Assembly: GCF_001613465.1 (NCBI RefSeq)
Contig: NZ_BDCK01000036.1
Span: 1-64,000 of the forward strand
DNA length: 64,000 bases
Source of the DNA: Nocardia niwae NBRC 108934 = DSM 45340
GTDB taxonomy: Bacteria > Actinomycetota > Actinomycetes > Mycobacteriales > Mycobacteriaceae
Direction of reading: 5' to 3'
The first letter of the stretch is position 1. The number at the start of each line of letters is the position of its first letter. Position numbers and translations under genes: made by a program. Positions 7,842-16,158 of the stretch are shown here, piece after piece. The notes under the pieces were generated by a model. The model worked only from the letters and a program-made list of their open reading frames with translations, was not told the DNA's origin and did no database searches.

Positions 7842-9692
7842 TCACTCCGTCTCCTCGCCGCGGCCGGCGGCGCGTTGGGTGGCCCAGCCGAGGAATTCGC
7901 CGAAGGCGCGGTTGAGCAACGCCGTGTCGGCCGCGCTCAGCGGGCGGTGGGTCATCAGCAGGGCCTGGCCGTAGAGCGATTCCACCGCCGTCTTCAGGAA
8001 CGACGGGTCGCCGATGCGGGTCAGCCTGCGCACGATCGGGCTGTGGTGGTTGAGCACGAGCTGGGCGCGCGGCGTCGCGACCGCCAGTGCGCCGAGGATC
8101 TCGCTCCACAGTTCGTCGGCGTCCTCGGCGGTCTGCGCCCTCGCGCGTTCGGTGCGCGCGGCACGGCCGTCGAGGTAGAGCGCGGGCACGGTGACCGGAT
8201 GGAAGGCGCGCAGGATCACATCGCACGCGAGCGGATCGAGCACGGTCCGCGCCAGCGCCAGCACCGCAGCCAGTGCCAGTTCCTCGCCCGGGTCGACCGG
8301 GTCGAGCGCCGCGGTGATCGCGTCGGTGTCCAGGTCCACCACCTCGACACCGGGCAGCAGCCGAGGCAGCTGCGCGACCAGCTCACGGTCGTAGGCGTAA
8401 CCGCCGTTGACGACGCCGATCCCCTGCGCGGCGGCGGTGGCCGCCACCTGACGGAACTCCTCGACCGTCCCGGTCACCCGCACCGTGCGGTGGTTGCGAG
8501 CGAACTCGGTGAGCGGCACGCGACCGTCGGTGGTCTCGAAATGCAGATGGGGCAGCATAATCCGCAGCAGGTCGGTCGAATGCCTGGCCAGAGCCTTCAC
8601 CCCGAGCGCGTGCACGGACAGGAACGCCGCCAGCCGCTGCGGCTGGGCGGCGGCGATCTCGGCGAGCCAGTCCCGGATTCGGTCGCCGAGCACCTCACGG
8701 ACGACGGCGAGCCGCTCGTCCTCGTAGAGCCCCTCGCGCGACGCGGTGGGCCGCAGCGTGTCGGTGTCGATCACGCAGCGCACGAAGAACGCCCAGTCCG
8801 GGAGCACGCCGCGCACCGCGTCGCCCAACAGCATCCCCTTCAGATACACCCGATGCGCGCTGCTGTCGGACGGGTTGCCCGGCTGGGACAGCACATAGGC
8901 CACCCCGCTGACCCCGGCCGCGCCGGCATCGAGGTCGATCGCGTCGAGCGGGGCGAAGCCCAGCGTCCGGTGACCGTACTCGAGCAAAGCGATCCTGCGC
9001 TGTTCCGCCGACGGATAACTACGCCGCCAAACCGGAACACCCTCGGTGACCGTCGTCACGGCACCGTTCGACTCCACCGTCACCTCGTAGGGCAGCAGCG
9101 ACCCGAATTCGCGCGCCAGATCGGTCACCCGCTCCGGCCCGAACCACTCCCGCGCTCCGCCACGCGGGGTGAGCCACACCGTGGTGCCCGGCTCGGCGTG
9201 GCCGTCCGGATCCAGCGCGCGGACCGCATAGGTGCCGTCGGCGCGGGCCAGCCACTCGACGGGCGGGGCGGCCGGGTCGATGGCCGAGCGGGTGACCACC
9301 CGGATGGTCTCGGCGACCGTGAAACAGGCCAGCAGCCCGATCCCGAACTGCCCTAGAAACTCTCGTCGCGCGCCTTCGATGTCGTCTCGCTTGGACGAAC
9401 GGCCGATCGTGGCCAGAAACCGGTGAACGTCGCGCTCGGTCAGGCCGACGCCCGAATCGCTGATCCGCACGCCGGCCTCGTCCACGGTGAGGCGGACGGC
9501 GGTGGGAGCAAGGGCATCCAGCCGCACCCGGGCAGTGACGGCGTCGACGGCATTCTGCAACAGCTCGCGCAGGTAGACCCGGGGACTCGAGTAGAGGTGA
9601 TGAGAAAGGAGATCGACTATTCCGCGCAGGTCGACCTGGAACGAATAATTGTCGTGCACCGCCGCCGGACCGTGGGGCGTTGAGTTCACCAT
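7842..9692 (-). CDS. HSP90-family (HtpG-like) molecular chaperone ATPase
   Basis: This 616-residue protein is close to HtpG length and has a complete GHKL ATPase. It shows ELLQNAVDA (catalytic Glu 43, Asn 47), ISDSGVGLTE (Asp 79) and FLGQFGIGLLA for the lid and phosphates, and the middle-domain SREGLYED segment. The sequence diverges from classical HtpG (ELLQN for ELISN, DSGVG for DNGIG), so it belongs to the separate actinobacterial HSP90 group. It ends in an acidic GEETE tail. The ATG at 9690-9692 begins MVNSTPHG. It is the first gene of a two-gene unit with the TPR-like protein. Clients cannot be inferred from sequence. Confidence 0.88.
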   Translation of the reverse strand: MVNSTPHGPAAVHDNYSFQVDLRGIVDLLSHHLYSSPRVYLRELLQNAVDAVTARVRLDALAPTAVRLTVDEAGVRISDSGVGLTERDVHRFLATIGRSSKRDDIEGARREFLGQFGIGLLACFTVAETIRVVTRSAIDPAAPPVEWLARADGTYAVRALDPDGHAEPGTTVWLTPRGGAREWFGPERVTDLAREFGSLLPYEVTVESNGAVTTVTEGVPVWRRSYPSAEQRRIALLEYGHRTLGFAPLDAIDLDAGAAGVSGVAYVLSQPGNPSDSSAHRVYLKGMLLGDAVRGVLPDWAFFVRCVIDTDTLRPTASREGLYEDERLAVVREVLGDRIRDWLAEIAAAQPQRLAAFLSVHALGVKALARHSTDLLRIMLPHLHFETTDGRVPLTEFARNHRTVRVTGTVEEFRQVAATAAAQGIGVVNGGYAYDRELVAQLPRLLPGVEVVDLDTDAITAALDPVDPGEELALAAVLALARTVLDPLACDVILRAFHPVTVPALYLDGRAARTERARAQTAEDADELWSEILGALAVATPRAQLVLNHHSPIVRRLTRIGDPSFLKTAVESLYGQALLMTHRPLSAADTALLNRAFGEFLGWATQRAAGRGEETE

Positions 9693-9746
9693 GGCCGCCG
9701 ATCTTGTCGGCGCGCGCCAAAGGTTCTCTTAACGAACCCTTTTCGA

Positions 9747-10088
9747 TCAAGCAGTCGGGCGTTTGCCCTTCGGCAGCTTGCGCACGACGGCCTCGTAGGA
9801 CAGATCTACCAGCTCGCGGAGTTCGTCGTCCGCAACGGCGCCGCCGAGCTGGATGACGTTCCAGCCGTAGCGCCCGATGTAAGCCGACGCCGCCACGTCG
9901 TCCGGGTACACCCGGACCAGCTCGTCGGCCTCCTCGCGAGTGCGGCCGCACTTCAAGCCGACCGACGTCGCGCCGAGGAAGGCGAAGATCTTGTCCCCCA
10001 CCTTGGCGACGACATCGCCTTCCCACGGCTCGTCCTGCCAGGCGCCCGGCTTGGCCAGGCAGTAGTTCAGCAACGCGGCGTCGTCCAT
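9747..10088 (-). CDS. MmcQ/YjbR family protein
   Basis: This 113-residue protein has the MmcQ/YjbR (CyaY-like fold) pattern: an N-terminal LLNYCLAKPGAWQDEPWEGD, then VGDKIFAFLG, and a C-terminal SAYIGRYGWNVIQLG. Members are small double-wing proteins thought to bind DNA, with no firm function. It lies 10 bp from the VWA gene and 54 bp from the HSP90-like gene, all on the minus strand, and so could be transcribed with either. Confidence 0.85.
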   Translation of the reverse strand: MDDAALLNYCLAKPGAWQDEPWEGDVVAKVGDKIFAFLGATSVGLKCGRTREEADELVRVYPDDVAASAYIGRYGWNVIQLGGAVADDELRELVDLSYEAVVRKLPKGKRPTA

Positions 10089-10098
10089 GGCCGTCTTC

Positions 10099-11526
10099 CT
10101 ACACCGGCAACAGCCGGGACACGACCGCGGTGAGCTGTTTGGCCGAGCGGCATTCGTGCATCTCGATCACGCCGCCGTATTTATCCGCGGCGGAATCGCC
10201 AGAACCCCATTGGTTGCGCGGCTCCGGGTTGAGCCAATGCGCGTGTTTGGCGACCTCGACCAGCGAGCGCAGCGTGTTCAGCTCGGGGTCGCGGTAGTTC
10301 GTGCGCGCGTCGCCGAGGATCAGCAGCGAGCTGCGGCTGGTGACGGCGTCCGGATAGTTCCGCGCGAATCCGGCCAGCGCGTTGCCGTAGTCGGAGTGCC
10401 CGTCCAGGCCGACCACGCTCGCCTCGCCGAAGATCCGGGCCATCGCCCGATCCAGCTGGGTGTGCGGATCGAAGAAGTCGGTCACCTCGTCGATCTGGTC
10501 GACGAACGCGAAGATGCGCACCCGGGAGAACTGTTCGCGCAGCGCGCTCACCAGCAGCAGCGTGAAGTTGCTGAAGCCGGCCACCGACCCGGAGACGTCG
10601 CACAGCAGCACCAATTCGGGTCGTCCCGGCCGCGGCTTCCGGTTCACCAGATCGATGGGCACCCCGCCGGTGGACATGGACGCGCGCAGCGTGCGGCGCA
10701 GGTCGATGGCGCCGCGGCGGGCATGCCTGCGGCGCGCCGCCAAGCGGGAGGCCAAAATTCGGGCCAACCGTTGCGTACTGCGCTTGAGTTCGGCGAGTTC
10801 GGCTTCGGAGGCGCGCAGGAAGTCGACCTCCTCGGCTTGACGGGCGACGCCGTAGCTCGCCACGCGTTCGCGGCCGATCCGTTCCGCGACCCGCCGCCTG
10901 GTCTCGGCCTCTACGGTCGCGCGGAAGCCGGAGATGCGCTGCCGGGCCGCCCGGCGGGCGATCTCGGCGTCGAACTCGCTCGCGTCCGGTCCGAGGGCCA
11001 TGCCCGCGAGGATGCGCGCCAGCAGCGTCTGCGGCTGGACTTCCTTCAGCGCCTGGTACGAGGAGAAGGACGGGCCGCGCGCGGACTGGTACTGGCCGAG
11101 CTGTTCGACCAGCTGCGCGGCCAGCGCCTCCAGCTGGGGCGTCGCCGACTCCTGCGCCAGCAGTTGCGCGAGCAGTTCGCGCAGCGCCGGGACGTCCACG
11201 TCGCCCGAGGGCGTGTGCGGTATCTCGATCTCGTCCTGGGCGGCGGCGCGTTCCCCGACGGCGACCGGGAACCACAGATCGAACAGTCCGTCGAAGGTCG
11301 CGCGATGGGTGGTGCGCCGCAGCAGCGCGCATGCCAGCCCTTCGCGCAGGACCTCCCGGTCCATCAGGTCGAGCACGGTCATCACGCGGCCCGCGTCCAC
11401 CGTCTCCGACGGCCCGACCGGTATGCCGCGCGTACGCAGCGCCTCGACGAATCCGACCAGATGCCCGGGGATACCGTGCGGCGCGCTCAGGGACGCGACC
11501 TCCGCGGGGACCGACCCGGTGGCCAT
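10099..11526 (-). CDS. VWA-domain protein of the CoxE family
   Basis: This 475-residue protein has an Arg/Ala-rich helical N-terminal half. A von Willebrand A domain starts near residue 300, with the metal-binding DxSxS site as LLCDVSGSVAGFS. The family works with a MoxR-type AAA ATPase to load metals or remodel protein complexes. The MoxR ATPase gene lies immediately upstream, with a 3-nt gap. The pair matches Rv2425c-Rv2426c, also next to proA in M. tuberculosis. I see no cox (CO dehydrogenase) genes nearby, so the target complex is unknown. Confidence 0.88.
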   Translation of the reverse strand: MATGSVPAEVASLSAPHGIPGHLVGFVEALRTRGIPVGPSETVDAGRVMTVLDLMDREVLREGLACALLRRTTHRATFDGLFDLWFPVAVGERAAAQDEIEIPHTPSGDVDVPALRELLAQLLAQESATPQLEALAAQLVEQLGQYQSARGPSFSSYQALKEVQPQTLLARILAGMALGPDASEFDAEIARRAARQRISGFRATVEAETRRRVAERIGRERVASYGVARQAEEVDFLRASEAELAELKRSTQRLARILASRLAARRRHARRGAIDLRRTLRASMSTGGVPIDLVNRKPRPGRPELVLLCDVSGSVAGFSNFTLLLVSALREQFSRVRIFAFVDQIDEVTDFFDPHTQLDRAMARIFGEASVVGLDGHSDYGNALAGFARNYPDAVTSRSSLLILGDARTNYRDPELNTLRSLVEVAKHAHWLNPEPRNQWGSGDSAADKYGGVIEMHECRSAKQLTAVVSRLLPV

Positions 11527-11529
11527 GGC

Positions 11530-12408
11530 TCAGGCCAGCTTCAGTTCGGCCAGCGCGCGCTGGTGGTCGCTCTGGTGTTTGAGGACGACACCGAGGGTGG
11601 CGCGGACGGTCGTGTCGTCCAGATCCCGCAAGCCCAGCGCCAGCAGTGTGCGGCCCCAGTCGATCGATTCCGCCACCGAGGGCAGCTTCTTCAGCTGCAT
11701 GCCGCGCAGCACGTGCACGACCCGCACCAGCTGCGCGGCGACCGCCGCCGACAGCTCGGGCACCCGGCTGGCCAGGATGCGCCGCTCCAGCTCCTCGTCC
11801 GGGAAATCCAGGTGCAGGTACAGGCAGCGGCGCTTGAGCGCCTCGGACAGCTCGCGGGTGGCGTTCGAGGTCAACACCACGAACGGTTTGCGGCTGGCGG
11901 TGATCGTGCCCAGTTCGGGCACCGTCACCGCGAAATCGCTGAGCACCTCGAGCAGCAGGCCCTCGATCTCGACGTCGGCCTTGTCGGTCTCATCGATCAG
12001 CAGCACCGTGGGCTCGGCGCGCCGGATCGCGGTCAGCAGCGGGCGCGACAGCAGGAACTCCTCGGTGAAGACGTCGGCCTTCGTCTCCTCCCAGTCGTTC
12101 TCGCTGGAGGCCTGGATGCGCAGGATCTGCTTGGCGTGGTTCCACTCGTACAGCGCGCGAGCCTCGTCGACGCCCTCGTAGCACTGCAACCGCACCAGCT
12201 CCGCGCCCGAGGTCTGCGCGACCGCGCGGGCGAGTTCGGTCTTGCCCACCCCCGCCGGTCCCTCGATCAGCAACGGCTTGCCAAGACGATCGGCGAGGAA
12301 CACCGAGGTGGCGGTGGCCTTGTCCGCCAGGTAGCCCGTGCTCGCCAACCGTTCGATCACGTCGTCCACCGACGCGAAGATCGGCTCCTGTACTGCGCTC
12401 TCCGACAC
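11530..12408 (-). CDS. MoxR-family AAA+ ATPase
   Basis: This protein of about 292 residues has Walker A GPAGVGKT near residue 51, Walker B VLLIDETDKAD with the MoxR-type LLEVLSD segment, and sensor 1 VLTSNATRELS. MoxR ATPases act as chaperones with VWA partners, and here the VWA gene follows at once. The start is set at the GTG 12406-12408, with the neighbouring GTG at 12411 equally possible. Both lie just after an AAGGGAAGG ribosome-binding site, and a TAGCGT -10 box at 12440-12445 would start the mRNA near 12433. A GTG at 12441 would lie upstream of that mRNA start and is rejected. Confidence 0.9.
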   Translation of the reverse strand: MSESAVQEPIFASVDDVIERLASTGYLADKATATSVFLADRLGKPLLIEGPAGVGKTELARAVAQTSGAELVRLQCYEGVDEARALYEWNHAKQILRIQASSENDWEETKADVFTEEFLLSRPLLTAIRRAEPTVLLIDETDKADVEIEGLLLEVLSDFAVTVPELGTITASRKPFVVLTSNATRELSEALKRRCLYLHLDFPDEELERRILASRVPELSAAVAAQLVRVVHVLRGMQLKKLPSVAESIDWGRTLLALGLRDLDDTTVRATLGVVLKHQSDHQRALAELKLA

Positions 12409-12501
12409 CACCCGGCACCTTCCCTTCGAACCATCCCCCACGCTACGGCAGCGCGGCGGCGACGCCGACTCGGCGTCGCCCGCGACCGCCGCGCAGGCGG
12501 A

Positions 12502-13767
12502 TCAGACCGGCCGGATCTGTCCTTCGCCCCAGACGATCCACTTCGTGGAGGTCAGCTCCGGCAGCGCCATCGGGCCGCGCGCGTGCAGCTTCTGCGTGGA
12601 GATGCCGATTTCGGCGCCGAAGCCGAACTGCTCGCCGTCGGTGAACGCGGTGGAGGCGTTCACCATCACGGCGGCGGCGTCGACGCGGCCGGTGAACTCG
12701 CGCGCGGCGGCGAGGTCGCCGGTGACGATGGCCTCGGTGTGGCCGGTGCCCCAGGTGTTGATGTGGTCCACCGCCGCGTCCAGGCCGTCGACCACCTTGA
12801 GCGCGATGTCCAGGGTGAGGTACTCCTCACCCCAGTCGGCGTCGGTGGCCGGAACCTGACCGGGCAGGTCACCGTGGATGGTGACGCCGGAACGCTCCAG
12901 CGCCGCGGTGAGCCGGGGCAGCGCGGCCTCGGCGATCGCGGCGTCGATTAGGACGGTCTCGGCGGCGTTGCACACGCTCGGACGACGGGTCTTGGCGTTG
13001 ATCAGGATCCGCTCGGCCATGTCCAGATCGGCGGCGGCGTGCACGTAGACATGGCAGTTGCCGGTGCCGGTCTCGATGGTGGGCACCTGCGCGTCGCGCA
13101 CCACCGCGTTGATCAACCCGGCGCCACCGCGCGGAATGACCACGTCGACCAGGCCGCGGGCCTGGATCAGATGGGTGACGCTGGAACGGTCCTCGCTCGG
13201 CAGCAGCTGCACGGCGTCGGCCGGGATGTCCTGCGCGACGAGCGCTTCGCGCAGCACCGTGACCAGCGCGGCGTTGGAGTGGGCAGCCGAGGACGAGCCG
13301 CGCAGCAGGGCGGCGTTACCGGACTTGAGCGCGAGCCCGAACGCGTCGACGGTGACATTCGGCCGGGCCTCGTACACCATGCCGACCACGCCGAGCGGCA
13401 CGCGCACCTGCCGGATCTCCAGGCCGTTGGGCAGGGTGGAGCCGCGCACCACGACACCGACCGGGTCGGGCAGCCCGGCCACCTGACGCAACCCCGAAGC
13501 GATGCCGTCGATGCGGGGCTTGGTCAGCCGCAGCCGGTCCAGCAGCGACTCCTCGGTGCCAGCGGCCTGCGCGGCGGCGATGTCCTCGGCGTTGGCGGCC
13601 AGCACCCGGTCGGCGGCGGCCAGCAGCGCGTCGGCGGCGGCGTGCAAGGCGTCGTTCTTCTGCGCGGTCGTCAGCTGGGCGAGTGCCCGCGACGCGACCC
13701 TGGCCTTGCGCGCGGCCTCGTGCACCACCTCGCGAACATCCGGCTGAGTGGTCGTTCCTACCGTCAT
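12502..13767 (-). CDS. proA: Gamma-glutamyl phosphate reductase
   Basis: This 421-residue enzyme reduces gamma-glutamyl phosphate to glutamate semialdehyde with NADPH in proline synthesis. It shows the aldehyde-dehydrogenase-like core of ProA: GVVGMVYEARPNVTVDAFGLALKSGNA, VIPRGGAGLI, and the catalytic Cys in RRPSVCNAAETVL. Its partner proB lies about 22 kb away on the same strand, an arrangement also found in mycobacteria. The ATG at 13765-13767 has a TAGGCT -10 box 6 nt upstream, so it is probably leaderless and has its own promoter in the divergent region shared with the PfkB gene. Confidence 0.97.
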   Translation of the reverse strand: MTVGTTTQPDVREVVHEAARKARVASRALAQLTTAQKNDALHAAADALLAAADRVLAANAEDIAAAQAAGTEESLLDRLRLTKPRIDGIASGLRQVAGLPDPVGVVVRGSTLPNGLEIRQVRVPLGVVGMVYEARPNVTVDAFGLALKSGNAALLRGSSSAAHSNAALVTVLREALVAQDIPADAVQLLPSEDRSSVTHLIQARGLVDVVIPRGGAGLINAVVRDAQVPTIETGTGNCHVYVHAAADLDMAERILINAKTRRPSVCNAAETVLIDAAIAEAALPRLTAALERSGVTIHGDLPGQVPATDADWGEEYLTLDIALKVVDGLDAAVDHINTWGTGHTEAIVTGDLAAAREFTGRVDAAAVMVNASTAFTDGEQFGFGAEIGISTQKLHARGPMALPELTSTKWIVWGEGQIRPV

Positions 13768-13773
13768 GGGTAC

Positions 13774-13779
13774 AGCCTA
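13774..13779 (-). promoter_or_regulatory. -10 element for leaderless proA
   Basis: TAGGCT on the minus strand lies 6 nt before the proA ATG, with no ribosome-binding site between them. It faces the plus-strand promoter of the PfkB gene across a 100-bp divergent region. Confidence 0.5.
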
Positions 13780-13854
13780 CGCACCGGGCACAACGCCGAT
13801 TCGACCCACTGTGAAGCGGACTCGCGGACGCGTGCGCGAGCCGGGCCGGGCGAC

Positions 13855-13860
13855 TACCGT
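13855..13860 (+). promoter_or_regulatory. -10 element for the leaderless PfkB kinase gene
   Basis: TACCGT lies 7 nt before the ATG at 13868. The spacing supports that ATG as the start and rejects the longer open frame from 13748. Confidence 0.5.
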
Positions 13861-13867
13861 CCGCGAT

Positions 13868-14746
13868 ATGACGGTCGAACCGGAAGCTCCCGCGATCGTG
13901 GTGCTCGGCAGCATCAACATGGACTTGGTCACCACGACCGCACGCAGGCCCGTCCCCGGTGAGACGGTCCTCGGCAGCGGCTTCGCCATGGTGCCGGGCG
14001 GGAAAGGCGCCAACCAGGCCATCGCGGCGCAGCGGGCGGGCGGCGCCGTCCGCTTTCTCGGGGCGGTCGGCGACGACGTCTTCGCCGCGCAGCTGCGCGG
14101 CGCGCTCACGGACGCCGCGGTGTCGGCCGACCGGCTGCGCACCGTCGCCGGGCCGAGCGGCATCGCGACCATCGTGGTGGACGACAGCGGCGAGAACAGC
14201 ATCATCGTGGTCGGCGGCGCCAACACGCGCATGACCGAGCTGACCGAGGACGATCTCGCGGCCATCGCGGCGGCCGATATCCTGCTGTGCCAATTGGAGA
14301 TTCCGGTCGAAACGGTCTCCGCCGCGGCGCGCCACGCGCACGCACACGACACGACGGTGCTGTTGAATCCCTCGCCCGCCGGCCCCCTGCCCGCCTGCCT
14401 GTGGGCCGATATCGATGTGGCCGTGGTGAATTCGGGTGAGGCACAGCAGCTCGGCGCGGTCCTCGACGCCGTCGCGCACCTGGTCGTCACTCGTGGGGCG
14501 TCCGGCGCGGACTATCGCGGACCGGACGGCGCCCGCCTGTCCCGGCCCAGCCCGCGGGTCGGCGTCGTCGACACCACCGGCGCGGGCGACGCCTTCACCG
14601 GCGCGCTGGCCGCGGTCTGGCACCGCGGCCCCGAATGGGCGCTGACCTGGGCCTGCGCCGCCGGAGCGCTGGCGACGACCCGGTTGGGCGCGAGCAGTTC
14701 GATCCCGGCCCGCGAGGAGATCACCGCCGCTCTGGTCGCGGAATAG
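13868..14746 (+). CDS. PfkB-family (ribokinase-like) carbohydrate kinase
   Basis: This 292-residue kinase opens with VLGSINMDLVT and has the sugar-binding GGKGANQA motif near residue 43. The C-terminal anion hole is DTTGAGDAFTGAL, with the catalytic Asp in GAGD. Ribokinases phosphorylate ribose; the family also uses other sugars and nucleosides, and the exact substrate is not readable. It is about 15 residues shorter than E. coli RbsK. No ribose transporter or Rbs repressor is near. It leads into the glutamine-synthetase-like and amidohydrolase genes, but both this gene and the next have their own -10 boxes, so they may be separate transcripts. Confidence 0.87.
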   Translation: MTVEPEAPAIVVLGSINMDLVTTTARRPVPGETVLGSGFAMVPGGKGANQAIAAQRAGGAVRFLGAVGDDVFAAQLRGALTDAAVSADRLRTVAGPSGIATIVVDDSGENSIIVVGGANTRMTELTEDDLAAIAAADILLCQLEIPVETVSAAARHAHAHDTTVLLNPSPAGPLPACLWADIDVAVVNSGEAQQLGAVLDAVAHLVVTRGASGADYRGPDGARLSRPSPRVGVVDTTGAGDAFTGALAAVWHRGPEWALTWACAAGALATTRLGASSSIPAREEITAALVAE

Positions 14747-14773
14747 CGGCGGCTGCCGCTGCGCCCGAGCCGA

Positions 14774-14779
14774 TATCGT
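14774..14779 (+). promoter_or_regulatory. -10 element for the glutamine-synthetase-like gene
   Basis: TATCGT ends 7 nt before the ATG at 14787. AGGGG in the same gap could act as a ribosome-binding site if transcription starts further upstream. Confidence 0.45.
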
Positions 14780-14786
14780 GAGGGGC

Positions 14787-16157
14787 ATGGCCACCACGCC
14801 GGATCGCATTCCCGCCGAGGGCGACACCGCGCACATCCAAGGGCTCGACGCGTCCATGGTCGCGCTGACCTTCGTGGACAACGCGGGCATCACGCGCGTG
14901 AAGGCCGTCCCGAAGCAGCGGCTGGGCCAGGCGGCCCGGTACGGCGTCGGGGTGTCGCCGTGCTTCGAGACCTTCACCTTCGACGACCTGATGGCGGTCG
15001 GGCGCTATCTCGGCGGGCCCGACGGCGATCTGCGGCTCATCCCGGATCTGTCCAGGCTGACCGAACTGGCCTGCCAGCCCGGCTGGGCGTGGGCGCCCAC
15101 GGACAAGTACACCCAGGATGGCACCCGTTTCGTCGCCTGCCAGCGCCACTTCGCGGCCCGCCAGACAGCGGCGGCGCAGGCCGCCGGACTGCGGTTGTCG
15201 ATGGCTTTCGAGACCGAATGGTCGGTGGGACGCGCCGACGACACCGATGGCTTCACACCGGCGATCGACGGCCCCGCCTACGGCCTGGCGCGGCTCGGGC
15301 AGGTCGCCGACTACGCCGCCGACCTGGTGGCGGCACTGGAGCGGCAGGGCATCACCGTCGCCCAGTTCCATCCGGAATACGCCCTCGGGCAAGTGGAGTT
15401 GTCGGTCGAACCGTCCGAACCGGTCACCGCCGCCGACGATGCCGTACTGGTCCGCCACACGATCCGTCAGGTGAGCGCGCGGCACGGCCTGCGGGCGCTG
15501 CTGACGCCCTGCATCGAGCCCGACGGGGCCGGTTCCGGCGCGCATCTGCACCTGTCGTCGACCGACGACGACGGACCGCTGTTCGCGGGCGGCGACGGCC
15601 CGCACGGCATGCGACCGGTCGGCGAGGCGTTCCTGGCGGGAGTACTGCGGGAGCTGCCCGCGCTGGTCGCGGTGGGCGCGGGCAATCCCGCGAGCTTCCT
15701 GCGGCTGGCGCCGTCGCGCTGGGCGGGAATCTGGCAGTGCTGGGGCCACGAGACCAGAGAGGCCGCGCTGCGCTTCGTCACCGGGGTGCGCGGCACCGAG
15801 CGGTGGGCGGCCAACGCCGAGATCAAATGCTTCGACGCGACCGGCAATCCCTACCTGATCGTCGGATCGGTCATCGCCGCCGGGCTCGCCGGTGTCGCCG
15901 AACGCTTACGCCTCCCAGCCGAAATCACCGGGGACCCCGCGACTTTCGACGCCGAAACACTCATGATGTCGGATGTGCGCCGCCTCCCCACCACACCGGC
16001 CGAAGCCGCCGGTCACCTCGCCGCGTCCAAGGTGCTCGCCGACGCGATGGGCGCCGAATTACACGACGCGCTGCTCACCGTGCGCCGCGCGGAAGCGCGG
16101 CGGTACGCCGACGCGAGCGCCGAAGAGCTCGTCGCCCTGACCCGCAGGCGGTTCTGA
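14787..16157 (+). CDS. Glutamine-synthetase-family gamma-glutamyl ligase (FluG C-terminal type)
   Basis: This 456-residue protein has the glutamine synthetase catalytic domain with GSGAHLHLS (ATP and metal site) near residue 252 and NPASFLRLAPSRWAG for glutamate/ATP binding. It is shorter than the housekeeping GlnA and lacks a recognisable adenylylation-site tail. The residue that is Lys in the classical ATP motif is replaced (CIEPDGAGSG), as in amine-specific relatives such as PuuA and GlnA3/GlnA4. It probably joins glutamate to an amine rather than ammonia. The gene is followed after 1 bp by an amidohydrolase; the same two domains are fused in fungal FluG. The substrate is unknown. Confidence 0.82.
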   Translation: MATTPDRIPAEGDTAHIQGLDASMVALTFVDNAGITRVKAVPKQRLGQAARYGVGVSPCFETFTFDDLMAVGRYLGGPDGDLRLIPDLSRLTELACQPGWAWAPTDKYTQDGTRFVACQRHFAARQTAAAQAAGLRLSMAFETEWSVGRADDTDGFTPAIDGPAYGLARLGQVADYAADLVAALERQGITVAQFHPEYALGQVELSVEPSEPVTAADDAVLVRHTIRQVSARHGLRALLTPCIEPDGAGSGAHLHLSSTDDDGPLFAGGDGPHGMRPVGEAFLAGVLRELPALVAVGAGNPASFLRLAPSRWAGIWQCWGHETREAALRFVTGVRGTERWAANAEIKCFDATGNPYLIVGSVIAAGLAGVAERLRLPAEITGDPATFDAETLMMSDVRRLPTTPAEAAGHLAASKVLADAMGAELHDALLTVRRAEARRYADASAEELVALTRRRF

Positions 16158-16158
16158 C

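Noticed and set aside
10099..12408. Carbon monoxide dehydrogenase maturation genes
   Set aside because: The CoxE-type VWA and MoxR pair occurs without any coxSML genes here, and the same pair sits beside proA in mycobacteria.
13316..14977. A 553-codon minus-strand open frame running across the proA/PfkB divergent region
   Set aside because: It crosses both promoters and overlaps three real genes, and its sequence is Arg/Ala/Gly-rich without domains.
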